A DNA stretch of 64,000 bases from Alcaligenaceae bacterium (lineage in GTDB: Bacteria; Pseudomonadota; Gammaproteobacteria; Burkholderiales; Burkholderiaceae_B). Numbering within the stretch: position 1 is the stretch's first letter; each line of letters begins with the position of its first letter. Below the pieces are notes generated by a model. The model did no database searches. It had not been told where the DNA came from and saw only the letters and a program-made list of their open reading frames with translations. The stretch is from the NCBI GenBank assembly GCA_013416455.1, contig JACCES010000002.1:248001-312000 (forward strand). Direction: 5' to 3'. A program made the position numbers and the translations under genes. Positions 21,564-32,490 of this stretch are shown here, one piece after another.

Positions 21564-23858
21564 ATGGATGCCAATCTCCGCAAGGCCGCTCTTGAATACC
21601 ACAAGCACGGACGCCCCGGCAAAATCGCCATTGCGCCCACCAAACAGCTGTCCAACCAGCGCGATCTCGCGCTGGCCTATTCGCCCGGCGTAGCGGCTGC
21701 CTGCGAAGAGATCGTCGATGACGAACAGAACGCGTTCCGCTACACCGCCCGCGGCAATCTCGTGGGCGTCATCACCAACGGGACGGCCGTTCTGGGCCTG
21801 GGCAATATCGGCGCCCTGGCCGCCAAGCCGGTCATGGAAGGCAAGGCCGTGCTGTTCAAGAAGTTCGCCGGCATCGACGTGTTCGACATCGAGATCAACG
21901 AACAGGACCCGGACCGCCTCGTCGACATCATCGCCGGCCTGGAGCCGACCTTCGGCGGCATCAATCTCGAAGACATCAAGGCGCCCGAGTGCTTCCATGT
22001 CGAACGCAAGCTGCGCGAGCGCATGAACATTCCGGTCTTCCACGACGATCAGCATGGCACGGCCATCTGTGTCACCTCGGCCTTCATCAACGGGCTGGCG
22101 GTTGTGGGCAAGAACGTTTCCGACGTCAAGGTGGTGGTGTCGGGGGCGGGCGCCGCCGCGCTGGCCTGCCTCGACCTCATGGTGGACATGGGCCTGCCGC
22201 TCGAAAACATCTGGGTTTCCGATATCGAAGGCGTCGTCTACAAGGGCCGCCCGGTGCTCATGGATCCGGTCAAGGAACGCTTCGCCCAGGATACCGACGC
22301 GCGCACGCTGGGCGACCTCATCGAGGGCGCCGACGTGTTCCTGGGGCTGTCGGCGGGCGGCGTGCTCAAGCCGGAAATGGTCGGCCGCATGGCGCCGCGT
22401 CCGCTGATCCTGGCGCTCGCCAACCCCACGCCTGAAATCCTGCCCGAAGAGGCGCATGCGGTGCGCGACGACGTCGTGATGGCCACGGGCCGTTCCGACT
22501 ATCCCAACCAGGTCAACAACGTCCTGTGCTTCCCCTACATCTTCCGGGGTGCGCTGGACGTCGGCGCCACCACCATCACCCGGGGGATGGAAAAAGCCGC
22601 AGTGATGGCCATCTGCGAAGTCGCCAAAGAAGAGCAGAATGACATCGTGGCGGCCGCCTACGGGATCGAAGGGCTGTCGTTCGGCTCCGAATACTTCATT
22701 CCCAAGCCTTTCGATCCGCGCCTCATCGTGCGCATCAGCCCGGCGGTGGCCCAGGCGGCCATGGATGAAGGCGTGGCCACGCGCCCCATTACCGACATGG
22801 AGGTCTACCAGGCCCAACTGCAGCAGTTCGTCTACCGCTCGGGAGCCTTCATGAAGCCGCTGTTCCCGGCGGTGAAGAAGATGGTGCGCGACGGCGGCAA
22901 GAGCCGCATCGTCTTCGCGGAAGGCGAAGACGAGCGCGTGCTGCGGGCCGTGCAGATCGTGGTCGACGAAAAGCTGGCCCGGCCCATACTGGTGGGGCGC
23001 CCTTCGGTCATCGCCGACCGCATCCAGAAATACGGCCTTCGCCTGCGCCTCGATCAGGATTACGAGGTCACCAATCCCGACTACGACGAGCGCTTCAACC
23101 GGTACTGGACGACTTACTGGGAACTGATGTGTCGCCGGGGCATCAGCAAGGAAATGGCGCGTGTCGAAATGCGCCGCCGCCTGACGCTGATCGGCGCGAT
23201 GATGGTCCGTCTCGGCGATGCCGACGGCATGATCTGCGGCACTGTGGGCTCCTATGGCAACCACCTGCGCTTCATCGATGAAGTGATCGGCAAGGCGCCC
23301 GGCGTGCGCACTTACGCCGCCATGAACATCCTGCTGCTGGCGGAACACACGCTGGCGCTGGCCGATACCCACGTTAACGACCGGCCGGACGCCCAGCAGC
23401 TGGCCGAGATCACCGTCATGGCCGCCAATGAAATGCGCCGCCTGGACATCGAGCCCAAGGTTGCCCTGCTGTCGCGCTCCAATTTCGGCACGGGCAGTTC
23501 TTCTTCGGGCGACACCATGAAAGAGGCCCTGGCGCTGGTCCGCGCCGCCGATCCGGAACTCGAGATCGATGGCGAGATGCATGGCGACTGCGCGCTCGAT
23601 GAAGAGCTCCGCCGACGCATCCTGCCCACGACGACGCTCACCGGCGCGGCCAACCTGCTGATCTGCCCGAACGTGGATGCCGGCAATATCGCCTACAACC
23701 TGCTGAAGACCGCCGCCGGCGGCAATGTCGCGGTCGGCCCCTTCCTGCTGGGCGCGAATGCGCCGGTCCACGTCCTGACATCGAGCTCCACCGTGCGCCG
23801 CATCGTGAACATGACGGCGCTTACCGTCCTTGATGCCAACACACCGCGACAGGGGTAA
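21564..23858 (+). CDS. maeB: NADP-dependent malic enzyme, MaeB type
   Basis: Oxidative decarboxylation of malate to pyruvate. The 764 residues form the two-part MaeB architecture: a malic-enzyme domain (about 1-425; [33 protein letters not shown], nucleotide site [14 protein letters not shown]) fused to a phosphotransacetylase-like regulatory domain (about 430-760; [31 protein letters not shown]). The fused domain is known to confer allosteric control by acetyl-CoA-related metabolites. Its end overlaps the start of the patatin gene by 26 bp. Confidence 0.96.
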   Translation: MDANLRKAALEYHKHGRPGKIAIAPTKQLSNQRDLALAYSPGVAAACEEIVDDEQNAFRYTARGNLVGVITNGTAVLGLGNIGALAAKPVMEGKAVLFKKFAGIDVFDIEINEQDPDRLVDIIAGLEPTFGGINLEDIKAPECFHVERKLRERMNIPVFHDDQHGTAICVTSAFINGLAVVGKNVSDVKVVVSGAGAAALACLDLMVDMGLPLENIWVSDIEGVVYKGRPVLMDPVKERFAQDTDARTLGDLIEGADVFLGLSAGGVLKPEMVGRMAPRPLILALANPTPEILPEEAHAVRDDVVMATGRSDYPNQVNNVLCFPYIFRGALDVGATTITRGMEKAAVMAICEVAKEEQNDIVAAAYGIEGLSFGSEYFIPKPFDPRLIVRISPAVAQAAMDEGVATRPITDMEVYQAQLQQFVYRSGAFMKPLFPAVKKMVRDGGKSRIVFAEGEDERVLRAVQIVVDEKLARPILVGRPSVIADRIQKYGLRLRLDQDYEVTNPDYDERFNRYWTTYWELMCRRGISKEMARVEMRRRLTLIGAMMVRLGDADGMICGTVGSYGNHLRFIDEVIGKAPGVRTYAAMNILLLAEHTLALADTHVNDRPDAQQLAEITVMAANEMRRLDIEPKVALLSRSNFGTGSSSSGDTMKEALALVRAADPELEIDGEMHGDCALDEELRRRILPTTTLTGAANLLICPNVDAGNIAYNLLKTAAGGNVAVGPFLLGANAPVHVLTSSSTVRRIVNMTALTVLDANTPRQG

Positions 23859-25179
23859 GCCCGGTCACGAAGCTCCGCCTGATTTCCGTCCTCCGGAACG
23901 GGGTCATGCGGGGCCGCCGCCGCCCGCCTTCCCGGTATCGCCGGCGGGGCGGGCGGGCGCCGGCTCCCGGGGCGGAATCCCCCACTGCGCCGCTGTCAGC
24001 CCCGTCGGCCTGATCCTGACGGGCGGCGGCGCGCGCGCCGCCTATCAGGCCGGGGTGCTGTCGGGCGTGATCGACCTGCTCGATCCGGGCCGCACTGCCG
24101 GCTTTCCCAGTCCTTTCTCCATCATTTGCGGCACTTCCGCGGGCGCCATCAATGCCGCCGCCTATGCCTGCCGCGCCCATGAGCCGCACGCGGCGGTGGA
24201 AGGCATCGTCAGGATGTGGGGCAGTCTGCGCACGGGCATGGTCTACCACGCGGATGCGATGCGCCTGCTGCGCACGGGGCTGCGCTGGTTCGGCATGCTG
24301 GCGGCGGGCTGGCTGGTGCCTTCGGTGCGCAGCCATCAGCCGCGGTCGCTGCTCGACAACGAACCGCTGGGCGAGCTGTTGCGCGAGTTTCTGGACTTCA
24401 CGCAGCTCAGGCGCAATCTGGACAGCGGCCTGCTGGACGCGCTGGCCATCACCGCCTCGGGCTACAGCACGGGCGAGCACATCACTTTCTATCAATCGCG
24501 CGGGGGCATCATGCCCTGGCGCCGTTCCTTGCGCCGGGCGGTGCCCGCGCACATCGGCGTGGACCATCTGCTGGCTTCCTCGGCCATTCCCTTTGTCTTC
24601 CCCGCGCAGGCGATGTTGGTTCATGGCCACACCGAGTGGTGCGGCGATGGTTCGATGCGGCACCTTGCGCCCATCAGTCCGGCCATTCATCTCGGAGCGG
24701 AAAAAATCTTTGTCGTGGGAACGAGTTACCGCGACGAGACCCATCCGGAACGGCGCAGCGCCGATCCCAATTACCCGTCGCTGGCGCAGATTGGCGGGCA
24801 TGCTTTGTTCAGTATTTTCCAGGATACGGTGGCCAGCGATTTCGAAAGTATGGAGCGGGTGAATGGTTTGCTTGCGCAGCTCCCGTCAAATGTATTAAAA
24901 AGCCAGTCGTTGCGTCCGGTCAGCACCCTGGCAATCACCCCGAGTCGTTCTCTGGATGAGTTGGCCATGGCTCACCTGAAGCAGATGCCTCGGGCGGCGC
25001 GCACCTTGTTCGCCGTTCTCGGTGTATCGTCAAGGTCCGGGAGCAGGGCGGGGGCCGCCCTGATTTCATACTTGTTGTTCGAGGGGAGTTACACGCAGGC
25101 ACTCATCGAGCTGGGCCGCGCCGACAGCATGAGTCGTGCCGAAGAAGTGCATGCGTTTTTCAAGGAGACGCCCGGATGA
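23833..25179 (+). CDS. Patatin-like phospholipase
   Basis: Serine lipid acyl hydrolase with the patatin Ser-Asp dyad. The oxyanion motif GGGARAAYQAG is followed by the nucleophile elbow CGTSAGA (Ser102) and the DG motif in CGDGSMRHLAP (Asp272). From ATG 23833 it has 448 residues; the first ~55 are proline/glycine-rich and non-conserved, so a later start is possible, and the reading frame overlaps maeB by 26 bp. There is no signal peptide, so it is probably cytosolic or membrane-peripheral. It is coupled by an ATGA overlap to the barstar-like gene. Confidence 0.88.
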   Translation: MPTHRDRGKPGHEAPPDFRPPERGHAGPPPPAFPVSPAGRAGAGSRGGIPHCAAVSPVGLILTGGGARAAYQAGVLSGVIDLLDPGRTAGFPSPFSIICGTSAGAINAAAYACRAHEPHAAVEGIVRMWGSLRTGMVYHADAMRLLRTGLRWFGMLAAGWLVPSVRSHQPRSLLDNEPLGELLREFLDFTQLRRNLDSGLLDALAITASGYSTGEHITFYQSRGGIMPWRRSLRRAVPAHIGVDHLLASSAIPFVFPAQAMLVHGHTEWCGDGSMRHLAPISPAIHLGAEKIFVVGTSYRDETHPERRSADPNYPSLAQIGGHALFSIFQDTVASDFESMERVNGLLAQLPSNVLKSQSLRPVSTLAITPSRSLDELAMAHLKQMPRAARTLFAVLGVSSRSGSRAGAALISYLLFEGSYTQALIELGRADSMSRAEEVHAFFKETPG

Positions 25180-25643
25180 GCCAGGTGCAATCGTTGCAGG
25201 AAAAATTGCAGAAAGGTGGCTTGGTGGACGTTTCATCCACAGAGCGGGATGAAGTGACAGCGGCCGCCACCGAGGCCGGCCTGACCGCCTTCGTTGTGGA
25301 TTGCGACCGTGCGCGCAGCCGGTCCGCCGTGTTGCGCGCCGTGGTCAAAGCGGTTGATTTTCCAGAATTCTTCGGCGGGAATCTGGATGCGTTGTACGAC
25401 TGCCTGTGCGATACGGTGCTTGATCAGAAAGCGGGGCTGTTCCTGTGGTTCCACAACCTGCACTCGGGCGACCCGGCGCTGGAAGCCGATTCCGCCGCCA
25501 TCGAAAGCGTCTGCAAAGACGTGGTGGAATTCGCCGCCAACAACAGCCGGGTCTTCGCGTATCACATCGTGCATGCGGGCCGTCACCCCGATCCCGAACC
25601 GGGGGTGGCGCCCACGCCGTATTCCGGCGCCTCGGAAGAATAA
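25176..25643 (+). CDS. Barstar-like (barnase-inhibitor fold) protein
   Basis: A 155-residue acidic protein. The core VDFPEFFGGNLDALYDCLCD matches the barstar signature (aromatic-Gly-x-Asn-x-Asp-Ala-x-x-Asp-x-Leu), followed by the FLWFHNL strand. Barstar-fold proteins typically inhibit a ribonuclease by binding its active site. No barnase-type RNase is present next to it; instead the gene is translationally coupled (ATGA) to the patatin phospholipase. The C-terminal ~20 residues are proline-rich and probably disordered. Function here is unknown. Confidence 0.85.
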   Translation: MSQVQSLQEKLQKGGLVDVSSTERDEVTAAATEAGLTAFVVDCDRARSRSAVLRAVVKAVDFPEFFGGNLDALYDCLCDTVLDQKAGLFLWFHNLHSGDPALEADSAAIESVCKDVVEFAANNSRVFAYHIVHAGRHPDPEPGVAPTPYSGASEE

Positions 25644-25645
25644 GC

Positions 25646-26377
25646 CTATTCCCAGCCCCTGATGGCGGCCAGCGCGGCCATCAGGGCCACGCCGGCCGTT
25701 TCAGTGCGCAACACCCGCCGGCCGAAGCGCACAGTGGCCAGGCCGTATTCGTTCATTAGCGCCAGTTCGTCGTCAGACCAGCCGCCTTCCGGGCCGACCA
25801 TCAGCGCCAGCGGCCCCTCGTGCTGCCCGACGGCGCCGGCCAGCGTCTCGTCCGCATCGGGGTGGCAGGCCAGGCGCAGCAGACCGGGTTCGGCGCGCGC
25901 CAGCCACTGGGCGAGGCCTTGCGGCGGGGCGACCTGCATGATGCGGTTGCGGCCGCATTGTTCACTGGCGGCGATGGCGATGCGCTGCCAATGGCGCAGC
26001 CGTTTTTCCCGGCGGTCGGCTGAAAGCTGGGTGACGCTGCGCCGGGCGGCGATGGGCACCAGCCGCGCCACACCCATTTCCACGGCTTTTTCCACGACCC
26101 AGTCCATTTTGTCGCCGCTGGCGATGCCCTGCACCAGGGTGGTGTGGACCGGCAGTTCCGCTTCCGCCTCGACCTTCGCGCCCAGCTGCGCCCACGCACG
26201 CCTGTTGTCGACTTCGAGCAGGGTCGGGTAGTGCCCGCCGCCGCCATCGAACAGGACGACGGGGCTGCCGTGGCGCAGGCGCAGCACGCGCAGCGCATGG
26301 TGGGCGAGGTCGTCGGGCAGTTCGATGCGCTGCCCGGCCGCCAGGGGGAAGGGGCAATGGAAGCGGGGTTGGCTCAT
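25646..26377 (-). CDS. rsmE: 16S rRNA (uracil(1498)-N(3))-methyltransferase
   Basis: SPOUT-family methyltransferase that methylates U1498 of 16S rRNA. From ATG 26377 it has 243 residues: an N-terminal PUA-like part (FHCPFPLAAGQRIELPDDLA, HALRVLRLRHG), then the trefoil-knot domain with KMDWVVEKAVEMGVARLVPI, ALMVGPEGGWSDDEL and LRTETAGVALMAAL. All are standard RsmE motifs. It converges tail-to-tail with the barstar gene (2-bp gap) and is divergent from transketolase. Confidence 0.96.
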   Translation of the reverse strand: MSQPRFHCPFPLAAGQRIELPDDLAHHALRVLRLRHGSPVVLFDGGGGHYPTLLEVDNRRAWAQLGAKVEAEAELPVHTTLVQGIASGDKMDWVVEKAVEMGVARLVPIAARRSVTQLSADRREKRLRHWQRIAIAASEQCGRNRIMQVAPPQGLAQWLARAEPGLLRLACHPDADETLAGAVGQHEGPLALMVGPEGGWSDDELALMNEYGLATVRFGRRVLRTETAGVALMAALAAIRGWE

Positions 26378-26569
26378 GCGTGTCGGCTCATGGATCAGGT
26401 GTCGGATTGGCGGGGCTTTGCGGCGGGCCGCCCTGGCAATGATACCTTTCCGGCGCAAGGACCCGGGCCGCGGTGATGGATGCCCCGTGGATGGTAAAAT
26501 CACCTGCTTTGCAAACTCTAATGGCGAGACCGCGCCGGCCACAGCGGCCGGGCTTTCCGCAAATTTCCA

Positions 26570-28615
26570 ATGAGCCATACGCCAGCCCAAGTCATGTCCA
26601 TGGCAAATGCCATTCGCGCGCTTTCCATGGACGCGGTTCAACAAGCCAATTCGGGGCATCCCGGCGCGCCGATGGGCATGGCCGAGATCGCCGTGGCATT
26701 GTGGTCGCGCCATCTGCGCCACAATCCGGCCGACACCGCCTGGCCCGACCGCGACCGTTTCGTGCTGTCCAACGGCCACGGCTCCATGCTGATCTATTCC
26801 CTGCTGCACCTGACCGGTTACGACCTGCCCATCGAAGAACTCAGGCAGTTCAGGCAGTTGCATTCACGCACGCCGGGCCACCCGGAAGTGGGCATGACCT
26901 CCGGTGTGGAAACCACCACCGGCCCGCTGGGGCAGGGCATCGCCAATGCCGTGGGCATGGCGCTGGCCGAGGCGCTTTTGGCGCGCGAATTCAACCGCGA
27001 AGGCCATGCCATCGTCGACCACCACACCTACGCCTTCGTGGGCGACGGCTGTCTCATGGAAGGCATTTCCCACGAGGTATGCTCGCTGGCCGGCACCCTG
27101 GGGCTGTCCAAGCTCATCGTCTTCTACGACGACAATGGCATTTCCATCGACGGCCAGGTGGACGGCTGGTTCCGCGACGACACGCCGGCCCGTTTCGAAA
27201 GCTATGGCTGGAACGTGATACGCGGCGTGGATGGCCACGACGCGGCCGCGGTCGACCGGGCCATCGCGCAGGCGAAGCAGCAGGCGGAGCCGGGCCGCAA
27301 GCCCACGCTGATCTGCTGCCGCACCGTCATCGGCAAGGGGGCCCCCCATGCCGCGGGTTCCGAGAAAGTGCATGGCGCACCGCTGGGCGCTGAAGAAATC
27401 CAGGCTACTCGCGACGCCATCGGCTGGCCCTATGGGCCGTTCGAAGTGCCCGCCGAAGTCTACGAGGCATGGGATGCGCGCGAAAGCGGCGCCCGCCGTC
27501 AGGCGGAATGGCAGACGCGTTTCGACGCCTATGCGGCCGCCTTTCCCGCGGAAGCCGCCGAGTTCACGCGCCGCATGGCGGGCGAACTGCCCGCCGATTT
27601 CGCCGCGCAGGCGCGGGGCTTCATCGAGGCCACCAATCAAAAGGCCGAAACGGTCGCCACGCGCAAGGCATCGCAGCTGGCCCTGACCGCCTACGCCGCC
27701 ATGCTGCCCGAAATGCTGGGCGGTTCGGCCGATCTCACCGGCTCCAATCTGACCGACTGGAAGGGCGTGACGCCCGTCCGGCCCGGCGACGCCAGCATCC
27801 AGGCGGGCCGCCACATCAATTACGGCGTGCGCGAATTCGGCATGGCCGCCATCATGAACGGGCTGGCCCTGCATGGCGGCTATCTGCCCTATGGCGGCAC
27901 CTTCCTGACCTTCTCCGACTATTCGCGCAATGCGGTGCGCATGGCGGCGCTCATGAAGCAGCGCGTGATCCATGTGTTCACCCACGATTCCATCGGCCTG
28001 GGCGAAGACGGCCCCACCCACCAGCCCATCGAGCATGCCGCCAGCCTGCGGCTCATTCCCAATCTGCATGTCTGGCGTCCGTGCGATACCACCGAAACGG
28101 CGGTCGCGTGGGCCTGCGCGTTGCAGCGCCCGGCCAGCATCGGCATGCGGGTGAACAATGGCGGGCCGACGGCCCTGCTGCTGTCGCGCCAGAACCTGCC
28201 CTTCGTCGAGCGCGATGCGCAGACACTCGAAGCGGTTGCCCGGGGCGGCTATGTGCTGAGCGATGCGCCCCAGGCGCGCGCCATCATCATCGCCACCGGC
28301 TCGGAAGTCGCCCTGGCCCTCGAAGCCCAGAAGGCGCTGGGCGAGCGCGGCATTGCGGTGCGCGTGGTGTCCATGCCCTGCACCGAACGTTTCGACGCAC
28401 AGGACGCGCAATGGCGCGAGTCGGTGCTGCCGGCGGGGCTGCCGCGCGTGGCGGTCGAAGCCGGCGCCACGGCGGGCTGGTACAAGTACACAGGTATCGA
28501 TGGCGCCGTCATCGGTCTTGATTCTTACGGCGAATCGGCGCCGGCAGGCATGTTGTTCAAGCATTTCGGCCTGACCGCGGATCATGTGGCCGCGGCGGTC
28601 GAACAGGTTATATAA
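26570..28615 (+). CDS. tkt: Transketolase
   Basis: Thiamine-diphosphate enzyme of the pentose-phosphate pathway, 681 residues. Seen are the N-terminal [19 protein letters not shown], the ThDP motif with [13 protein letters not shown] (about residues 155-167), and the pyrimidine domain with [17 protein letters not shown] and [18 protein letters not shown]. The Shine-Dalgarno before ATG 26570 is poor and internal in-frame ATGs follow within 11 codons, so the start could be slightly later. It leads the carbon-metabolism run tkt-gap-pgk. Confidence 0.96.
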   Translation: MSHTPAQVMSMANAIRALSMDAVQQANSGHPGAPMGMAEIAVALWSRHLRHNPADTAWPDRDRFVLSNGHGSMLIYSLLHLTGYDLPIEELRQFRQLHSRTPGHPEVGMTSGVETTTGPLGQGIANAVGMALAEALLAREFNREGHAIVDHHTYAFVGDGCLMEGISHEVCSLAGTLGLSKLIVFYDDNGISIDGQVDGWFRDDTPARFESYGWNVIRGVDGHDAAAVDRAIAQAKQQAEPGRKPTLICCRTVIGKGAPHAAGSEKVHGAPLGAEEIQATRDAIGWPYGPFEVPAEVYEAWDARESGARRQAEWQTRFDAYAAAFPAEAAEFTRRMAGELPADFAAQARGFIEATNQKAETVATRKASQLALTAYAAMLPEMLGGSADLTGSNLTDWKGVTPVRPGDASIQAGRHINYGVREFGMAAIMNGLALHGGYLPYGGTFLTFSDYSRNAVRMAALMKQRVIHVFTHDSIGLGEDGPTHQPIEHAASLRLIPNLHVWRPCDTTETAVAWACALQRPASIGMRVNNGGPTALLLSRQNLPFVERDAQTLEAVARGGYVLSDAPQARAIIIATGSEVALALEAQKALGERGIAVRVVSMPCTERFDAQDAQWRESVLPAGLPRVAVEAGATAGWYKYTGIDGAVIGLDSYGESAPAGMLFKHFGLTADHVAAAVEQVI

Positions 28616-28629
28616 CAGGAGATCCAGAA

Positions 28630-29640
28630 ATGACGATTCGCGTGGCGATCAATGGTTACGGGCGTATCGGCCGCAACGTTCTGCGTGCCCATTACGAAGA
28701 CGGCAAGAAACACGATATCGAGATCGTGGCCATCAACGATCTGGGCGATCCCAAGACCAATGCGCACCTGACGCAGTACGACAGCGCGCACGGCCGCTTT
28801 CCCGGCACGGTGACCGTGGACGGCGACTACATGGTGGTGAACGGCGACAAGATCCGCGTGCTGGCCAATCGCGACCCGGCGGCGCTGCCCTGGGGCGAGC
28901 TCAATGTCGACGTGGTGCTGGAGTGCACCGGCTTCTTCACAAGCAAGGAAAAGGCCAGCGCGCACCTGAAGGGCGGCGCCAAGAAGGTCATCATCTCGGC
29001 GCCCGGCGGCAAGGACGTCGACGCCACCATCGTCTACGGCGTGAATCACGACGTGCTCAAGGCGGCCGACACGGTCATTTCCAACGCATCGTGCACCACC
29101 AACTGCCTGGCCCCGCTGGTCAAGCCGCTGCACGAGAAACTGGGCGTGGTCAACGGCCTGATGACCACGATCCACGCCTATACCAACGACCAGGTGCTGA
29201 CCGACGTCTATCACTCCGATCTGCGCCGCGCGCGCTCCGCCACGCAAAGCATGATCCCCACCAGCACGGGCGCCGCCGCCGCGGTGGGCCTGGTGCTGCC
29301 CGAACTCGCCGGCAGGCTCGACGGCTTCGCCATGCGTGTTCCGACCATCAACGTGTCCATCGTCGATCTGTCCTTCATTGCATCGCGCGATACCACGGCC
29401 GCGGAAGTGAACGGCATCCTGAAAGAAGCTTCGGAAGGCGCCCTGAAGGGCATTCTCGATTACACCGACGAACCCCTGGTGTCGATCGACTTCAACCACA
29501 GCCCGGCATCGAGCACGGTCGATTCCCTGCTCACCAAAGTGTCTGGCCGCCTGGTGAAGGTCTCTTCGTGGTATGACAACGAGTGGGGCTTCTCCAACCG
29601 CATGCTCGACACCACCGTCGCGCTGATGAACGCGAAGTAA
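28630..29640 (+). CDS. gap: Glyceraldehyde-3-phosphate dehydrogenase
   Basis: NAD-dependent glycolytic dehydrogenase, 336 residues. The Rossmann start [17 protein letters not shown], the catalytic Cys155 in [18 protein letters not shown] and the C-terminal [17 protein letters not shown] are all intact. CAGGAG precedes the ATG by 8 bases, 14 bp after the tkt stop. A strong hairpin follows it before pgk. Confidence 0.98.
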   Translation: MTIRVAINGYGRIGRNVLRAHYEDGKKHDIEIVAINDLGDPKTNAHLTQYDSAHGRFPGTVTVDGDYMVVNGDKIRVLANRDPAALPWGELNVDVVLECTGFFTSKEKASAHLKGGAKKVIISAPGGKDVDATIVYGVNHDVLKAADTVISNASCTTNCLAPLVKPLHEKLGVVNGLMTTIHAYTNDQVLTDVYHSDLRRARSATQSMIPTSTGAAAAVGLVLPELAGRLDGFAMRVPTINVSIVDLSFIASRDTTAAEVNGILKEASEGALKGILDYTDEPLVSIDFNHSPASSTVDSLLTKVSGRLVKVSSWYDNEWGFSNRMLDTTVALMNAK

Positions 29641-29666
29641 GCAGGCATCGCCGCCATTGGGCGCGA

Positions 29667-29695
29667 AGGGCGGGGTGACCCGCCCTGCTGTTTTT
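29667..29695 (+). terminator. Hairpin plus T-run between gap and pgk
   Basis: AGGGCGGG and CCCGCCCT form a perfect 8-bp stem with a 4-nt loop (29667-29686), followed by GCTG and five Ts (29691-29695). It resembles an intrinsic terminator with a short spacer, 46 bp before the pgk start. It could partially terminate gap transcripts or stabilise the tkt-gap 3' end. Confidence 0.5.
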
Positions 29696-29740
29696 CCCAC
29701 CCTTTTCCGCCGCCGGCCATGCCTGGCGATACCGCACATC

Positions 29741-30934
29741 ATGACCACAGTCCAGACTCTGTCCTCGCTTGCGCAATCCGGCTCCCTGGCCGGCAAGCGC
29801 GTCTTCATCCGTTCCGATCTCAACGTGCCGCTGCAGGATGGCCGCATTGCCGAAGACACGCGGGTGCGCGCTTCGGTGCCAGCGATCCGCCTGGCGCTGG
29901 ATGCCGGCGCCGCCGTCATGGTCACGTCGCATCTGGGGCGTCCCGTCGAAGGCGAGCTGCGGCCCGAGGATTCCCTGGCGCCGGTCGCCGAGCGCTTGGC
30001 GGAATTGCTGGGACAGCCGGTGCGCCTGCTGCGGGACTGGGTGGATGGCGTGGAAGTCGGTGCCGGCGAAGTGGTGCTGCTCGAAAACTGCCGCTGCAAT
30101 CGCGGCGAGAAGAAGAACGACGAAACGCTGGCCCGCAAGATGGCGGCCCTGTGCGACGTCTATGTGAACGATGCCTTTGGCACGGCGCATCGGGCCGAGG
30201 CGACGACGCATGGCATTGCGCGGTTCGCGCCCGTGGCCTGCGCCGGCCCGCTGCTCGAAGCGGAACTCACCGCGCTGGGCCGTGCCTTGCGGGAGCCACG
30301 GCGCCCCCTGGTGGCCATCGTCGCCGGTTCCAAGGTGTCGACCAAGCTGTCCATTCTGCGGGCCTTGTCTGAAAAGGTCGATCAGCTCGTGGTCGGAGGG
30401 GGCATCGCCAATACCTTCATGCTGGCCGCCGGCCTGCCCATCGGCAAATCGCTGGCCGAGGCGGAGCAAGTCGAAGAGGCGCGCACCGTCATCGAAAAAA
30501 TGAAGCAGCGCGGCGCCGATGTACCGATTCCGGTCGATGTGGTCTGCGCCCCGTCGTTCAGCGCCGACGCGCCGGCCACGGTGAAGGCGGCGGCCGACGT
30601 GTCGGAAGACGACATGATTCTGGACATCGGCCCGCGTACGGCGCAAGAGCTCGCCGCGATTCTGGAGAAGGCGGGTACCATAGTGTGGAATGGCCCCGTC
30701 GGCGTGTTCGAGTTCGATGCTTTTTCCAAGGGCACTGAAGTCGTGTCGCAGGCCATCGCGCGTTCGCCGGCGTTTTCCATTGCGGGCGGCGGCGATACGC
30801 TGGCCGCCATTGCCAAGTACGGCATCGCCGACGACATCGGCTATATCTCGACTGGGGGCGGCGCCTTCCTCGAATTTCTGGAAGGCCGGGCGCTGCCGGC
30901 CGTGGCGGTGCTCGAAGAGCGCGCCGGGAAATAA
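29741..30934 (+). CDS. pgk: Phosphoglycerate kinase
   Basis: Glycolytic kinase of 397 residues from ATG 29741. Motifs include [78 protein letters not shown] and the nucleotide-binding end [12 protein letters not shown] plus [13 protein letters not shown]. It follows gap after 100 bp that contain a terminator-like hairpin, so expression may be separately set. Confidence 0.98.
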   Translation: MTTVQTLSSLAQSGSLAGKRVFIRSDLNVPLQDGRIAEDTRVRASVPAIRLALDAGAAVMVTSHLGRPVEGELRPEDSLAPVAERLAELLGQPVRLLRDWVDGVEVGAGEVVLLENCRCNRGEKKNDETLARKMAALCDVYVNDAFGTAHRAEATTHGIARFAPVACAGPLLEAELTALGRALREPRRPLVAIVAGSKVSTKLSILRALSEKVDQLVVGGGIANTFMLAAGLPIGKSLAEAEQVEEARTVIEKMKQRGADVPIPVDVVCAPSFSADAPATVKAAADVSEDDMILDIGPRTAQELAAILEKAGTIVWNGPVGVFEFDAFSKGTEVVSQAIARSPAFSIAGGGDTLAAIAKYGIADDIGYISTGGGAFLEFLEGRALPAVAVLEERAGK

Positions 30935-31044
30935 CAAGCGTCCGGCTTGCGGCCGGCCGGCGTGCCGGCCCTGGCGGGCGGGGTGTGAGCGGCAAATATA
31001 CAAGAAGGCCGTCCACAGGGCGGTCTCTCATCCAAGGAGCTGGA

Positions 31045-32490
31045 ATGACGACTTACATGAACTTCATCGACAACGAATGGACGGCCGCTTATGACGGGCG
31101 CACCATCGAGGTGCTGGACCCTTCAACGGGCGAGGCCTTTGCACAGATCGCCCGGTCCGGCGGTTCCGAGGTGGGGCGGGCGGTGCAGGCCGCGCGCCAT
31201 GCTTTCGATGGGGAATGGGGCGGTATGGCGCCGGCCGCGCGCAGTCGTCTGCTGTTCCGTATTTCGCAGGCATTGTTGGACCACGTCGATGAGCTGGCGG
31301 CGCTCGAACAGCGCGATACCGGCAAGCCTACCGGCCAGGCCCGCGCCGATGCGCTGGCGGCCGCGCGCTATTTCGAGTTCTATGCCGGCGCGGTGGACAA
31401 ACTGCACGGGCAGACCATTCCCTATCCGCAGGAATTCACCGTGCTGACCCTGCGTGAACCGCATGGCGTGACGGGGCATATCGTGCCGTGGAATTATCCG
31501 CTGCAGATTTTCGGCCGCAGCGTGGCCGCGTCGCTGGCGGCGGGTAATGCCTGCGTGGTCAAGCCCGCCGAGGACGCCTGCCTGTCGCTGCTGCGCGTGG
31601 CGCAGATCGCCGCGGACACCGGCCTGCCCGCCGGCGCGCTGAACATCGTGACGGGCCTGGGTGCCGAGGCCGGCGCCGCGCTGGCGGGCCACCCGGGCAT
31701 CGACCATATCTCCTTCACCGGTTCGCCGCAGACCGGCCAGGCCGTCCAGCAGGCGGCAACGGCCAACTTCGTTCCCGTCACGATGGAACTCGGCGGGAAG
31801 TCGCCCCAGATCGTGTTCTCGGATGCCGACATCGACGCGGCACTGCCGGTGCTCCTGAGTTCCATCGTCCAGAATGCCGGCCAGACCTGCTCGGCGGGCA
31901 GCCGCCTGCTGGTGCAGCGCGCCATCTATTCCGATGTGGTGGGCCGCCTGTCCGAGCTTTTCCAGGCCACCCGCACGGGGGCGGCCGCCGATGATCCCGA
32001 TTGCGGGCCGCTCATCAACGCCCGCCAGCTGGCGCGCGTGCAAGGCTATCTGCAGGAAGCCGACGAGGCCGGCATTTCGGTGGCGGCGCGCGGCCAGCTC
32101 GACGCCAACGCGCCGGGCGGCGGTTTCTACCAGGTGCCGGTGCTGCTGGGCGATGTGCCGCCCGATCATCGCCTGGCCCAGGAAGAAATCTTCGGGCCGG
32201 TGCTGTGCGCGATTCCCTTCGATACCGAGGAAGAGGCGCTGCGCATCGCCAACAGCACGGCTTACGGGCTGGTGGCGGCCGTCTGGACACAGGACGGCGC
32301 CCGGCAGTTCCGCCTGGCCCGCCAGTTGCGCGCCGGCCAGGTCTTCATCAACAACTACGGCGCGGCCGGCGGCGTCGAACTGCCCTTCGGCGGCTCGGGC
32401 CAGTCGGGTTACGGGCGTGAAAAAGGCGTCGAGGCACTGTACGGCTTCACCAAGCTCAAGACCGTCGCCGTGCGTCACGGGCGTTCATGA
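31045..32490 (+). CDS. NAD(P)-dependent aldehyde dehydrogenase
   Basis: Aldehyde dehydrogenase superfamily, 481 residues. The catalytic residues are Glu248 in MELGGKSP and Cys282 in NAGQTCSAGSR; the cofactor loop FTGSPQTGQAVQQ and substrate-site PWNYPLQIF are intact, and the tail PFGGSGQSGYGREKG is typical. It resembles betaine-aldehyde/aminobutyraldehyde-type enzymes, but the substrate cannot be named. AAGGAG lies 6 bp before ATG 31045; the nearby upstream ATG-like starts lack this. Its stop overlaps the mog start, and it occupies the place between pgk and fba where pyruvate kinase is often found. Confidence 0.93.
   Translation: MTTYMNFIDNEWTAAYDGRTIEVLDPSTGEAFAQIARSGGSEVGRAVQAARHAFDGEWGGMAPAARSRLLFRISQALLDHVDELAALEQRDTGKPTGQARADALAAARYFEFYAGAVDKLHGQTIPYPQEFTVLTLREPHGVTGHIVPWNYPLQIFGRSVAASLAAGNACVVKPAEDACLSLLRVAQIAADTGLPAGALNIVTGLGAEAGAALAGHPGIDHISFTGSPQTGQAVQQAATANFVPVTMELGGKSPQIVFSDADIDAALPVLLSSIVQNAGQTCSAGSRLLVQRAIYSDVVGRLSELFQATRTGAAADDPDCGPLINARQLARVQGYLQEADEAGISVAARGQLDANAPGGGFYQVPVLLGDVPPDHRLAQEEIFGPVLCAIPFDTEEEALRIANSTAYGLVAAVWTQDGARQFRLARQLRAGQVFINNYGAAGGVELPFGGSGQSGYGREKGVEALYGFTKLKTVAVRHGRS

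Noticed and set aside
21543-23771. Minus-strand open frame of 742 codons antisense to maeB
   Set aside because: maeB is a complete known enzyme on the plus strand; the antisense product is repetitive His/Asp/Gln-rich sequence with no family.
30945-30975. GGCCGGC/GCCGGCC palindrome after pgk as a terminator
   Set aside because: It is only a GC-rich self-complementary stretch with no T-run; such runs are common in this genome.
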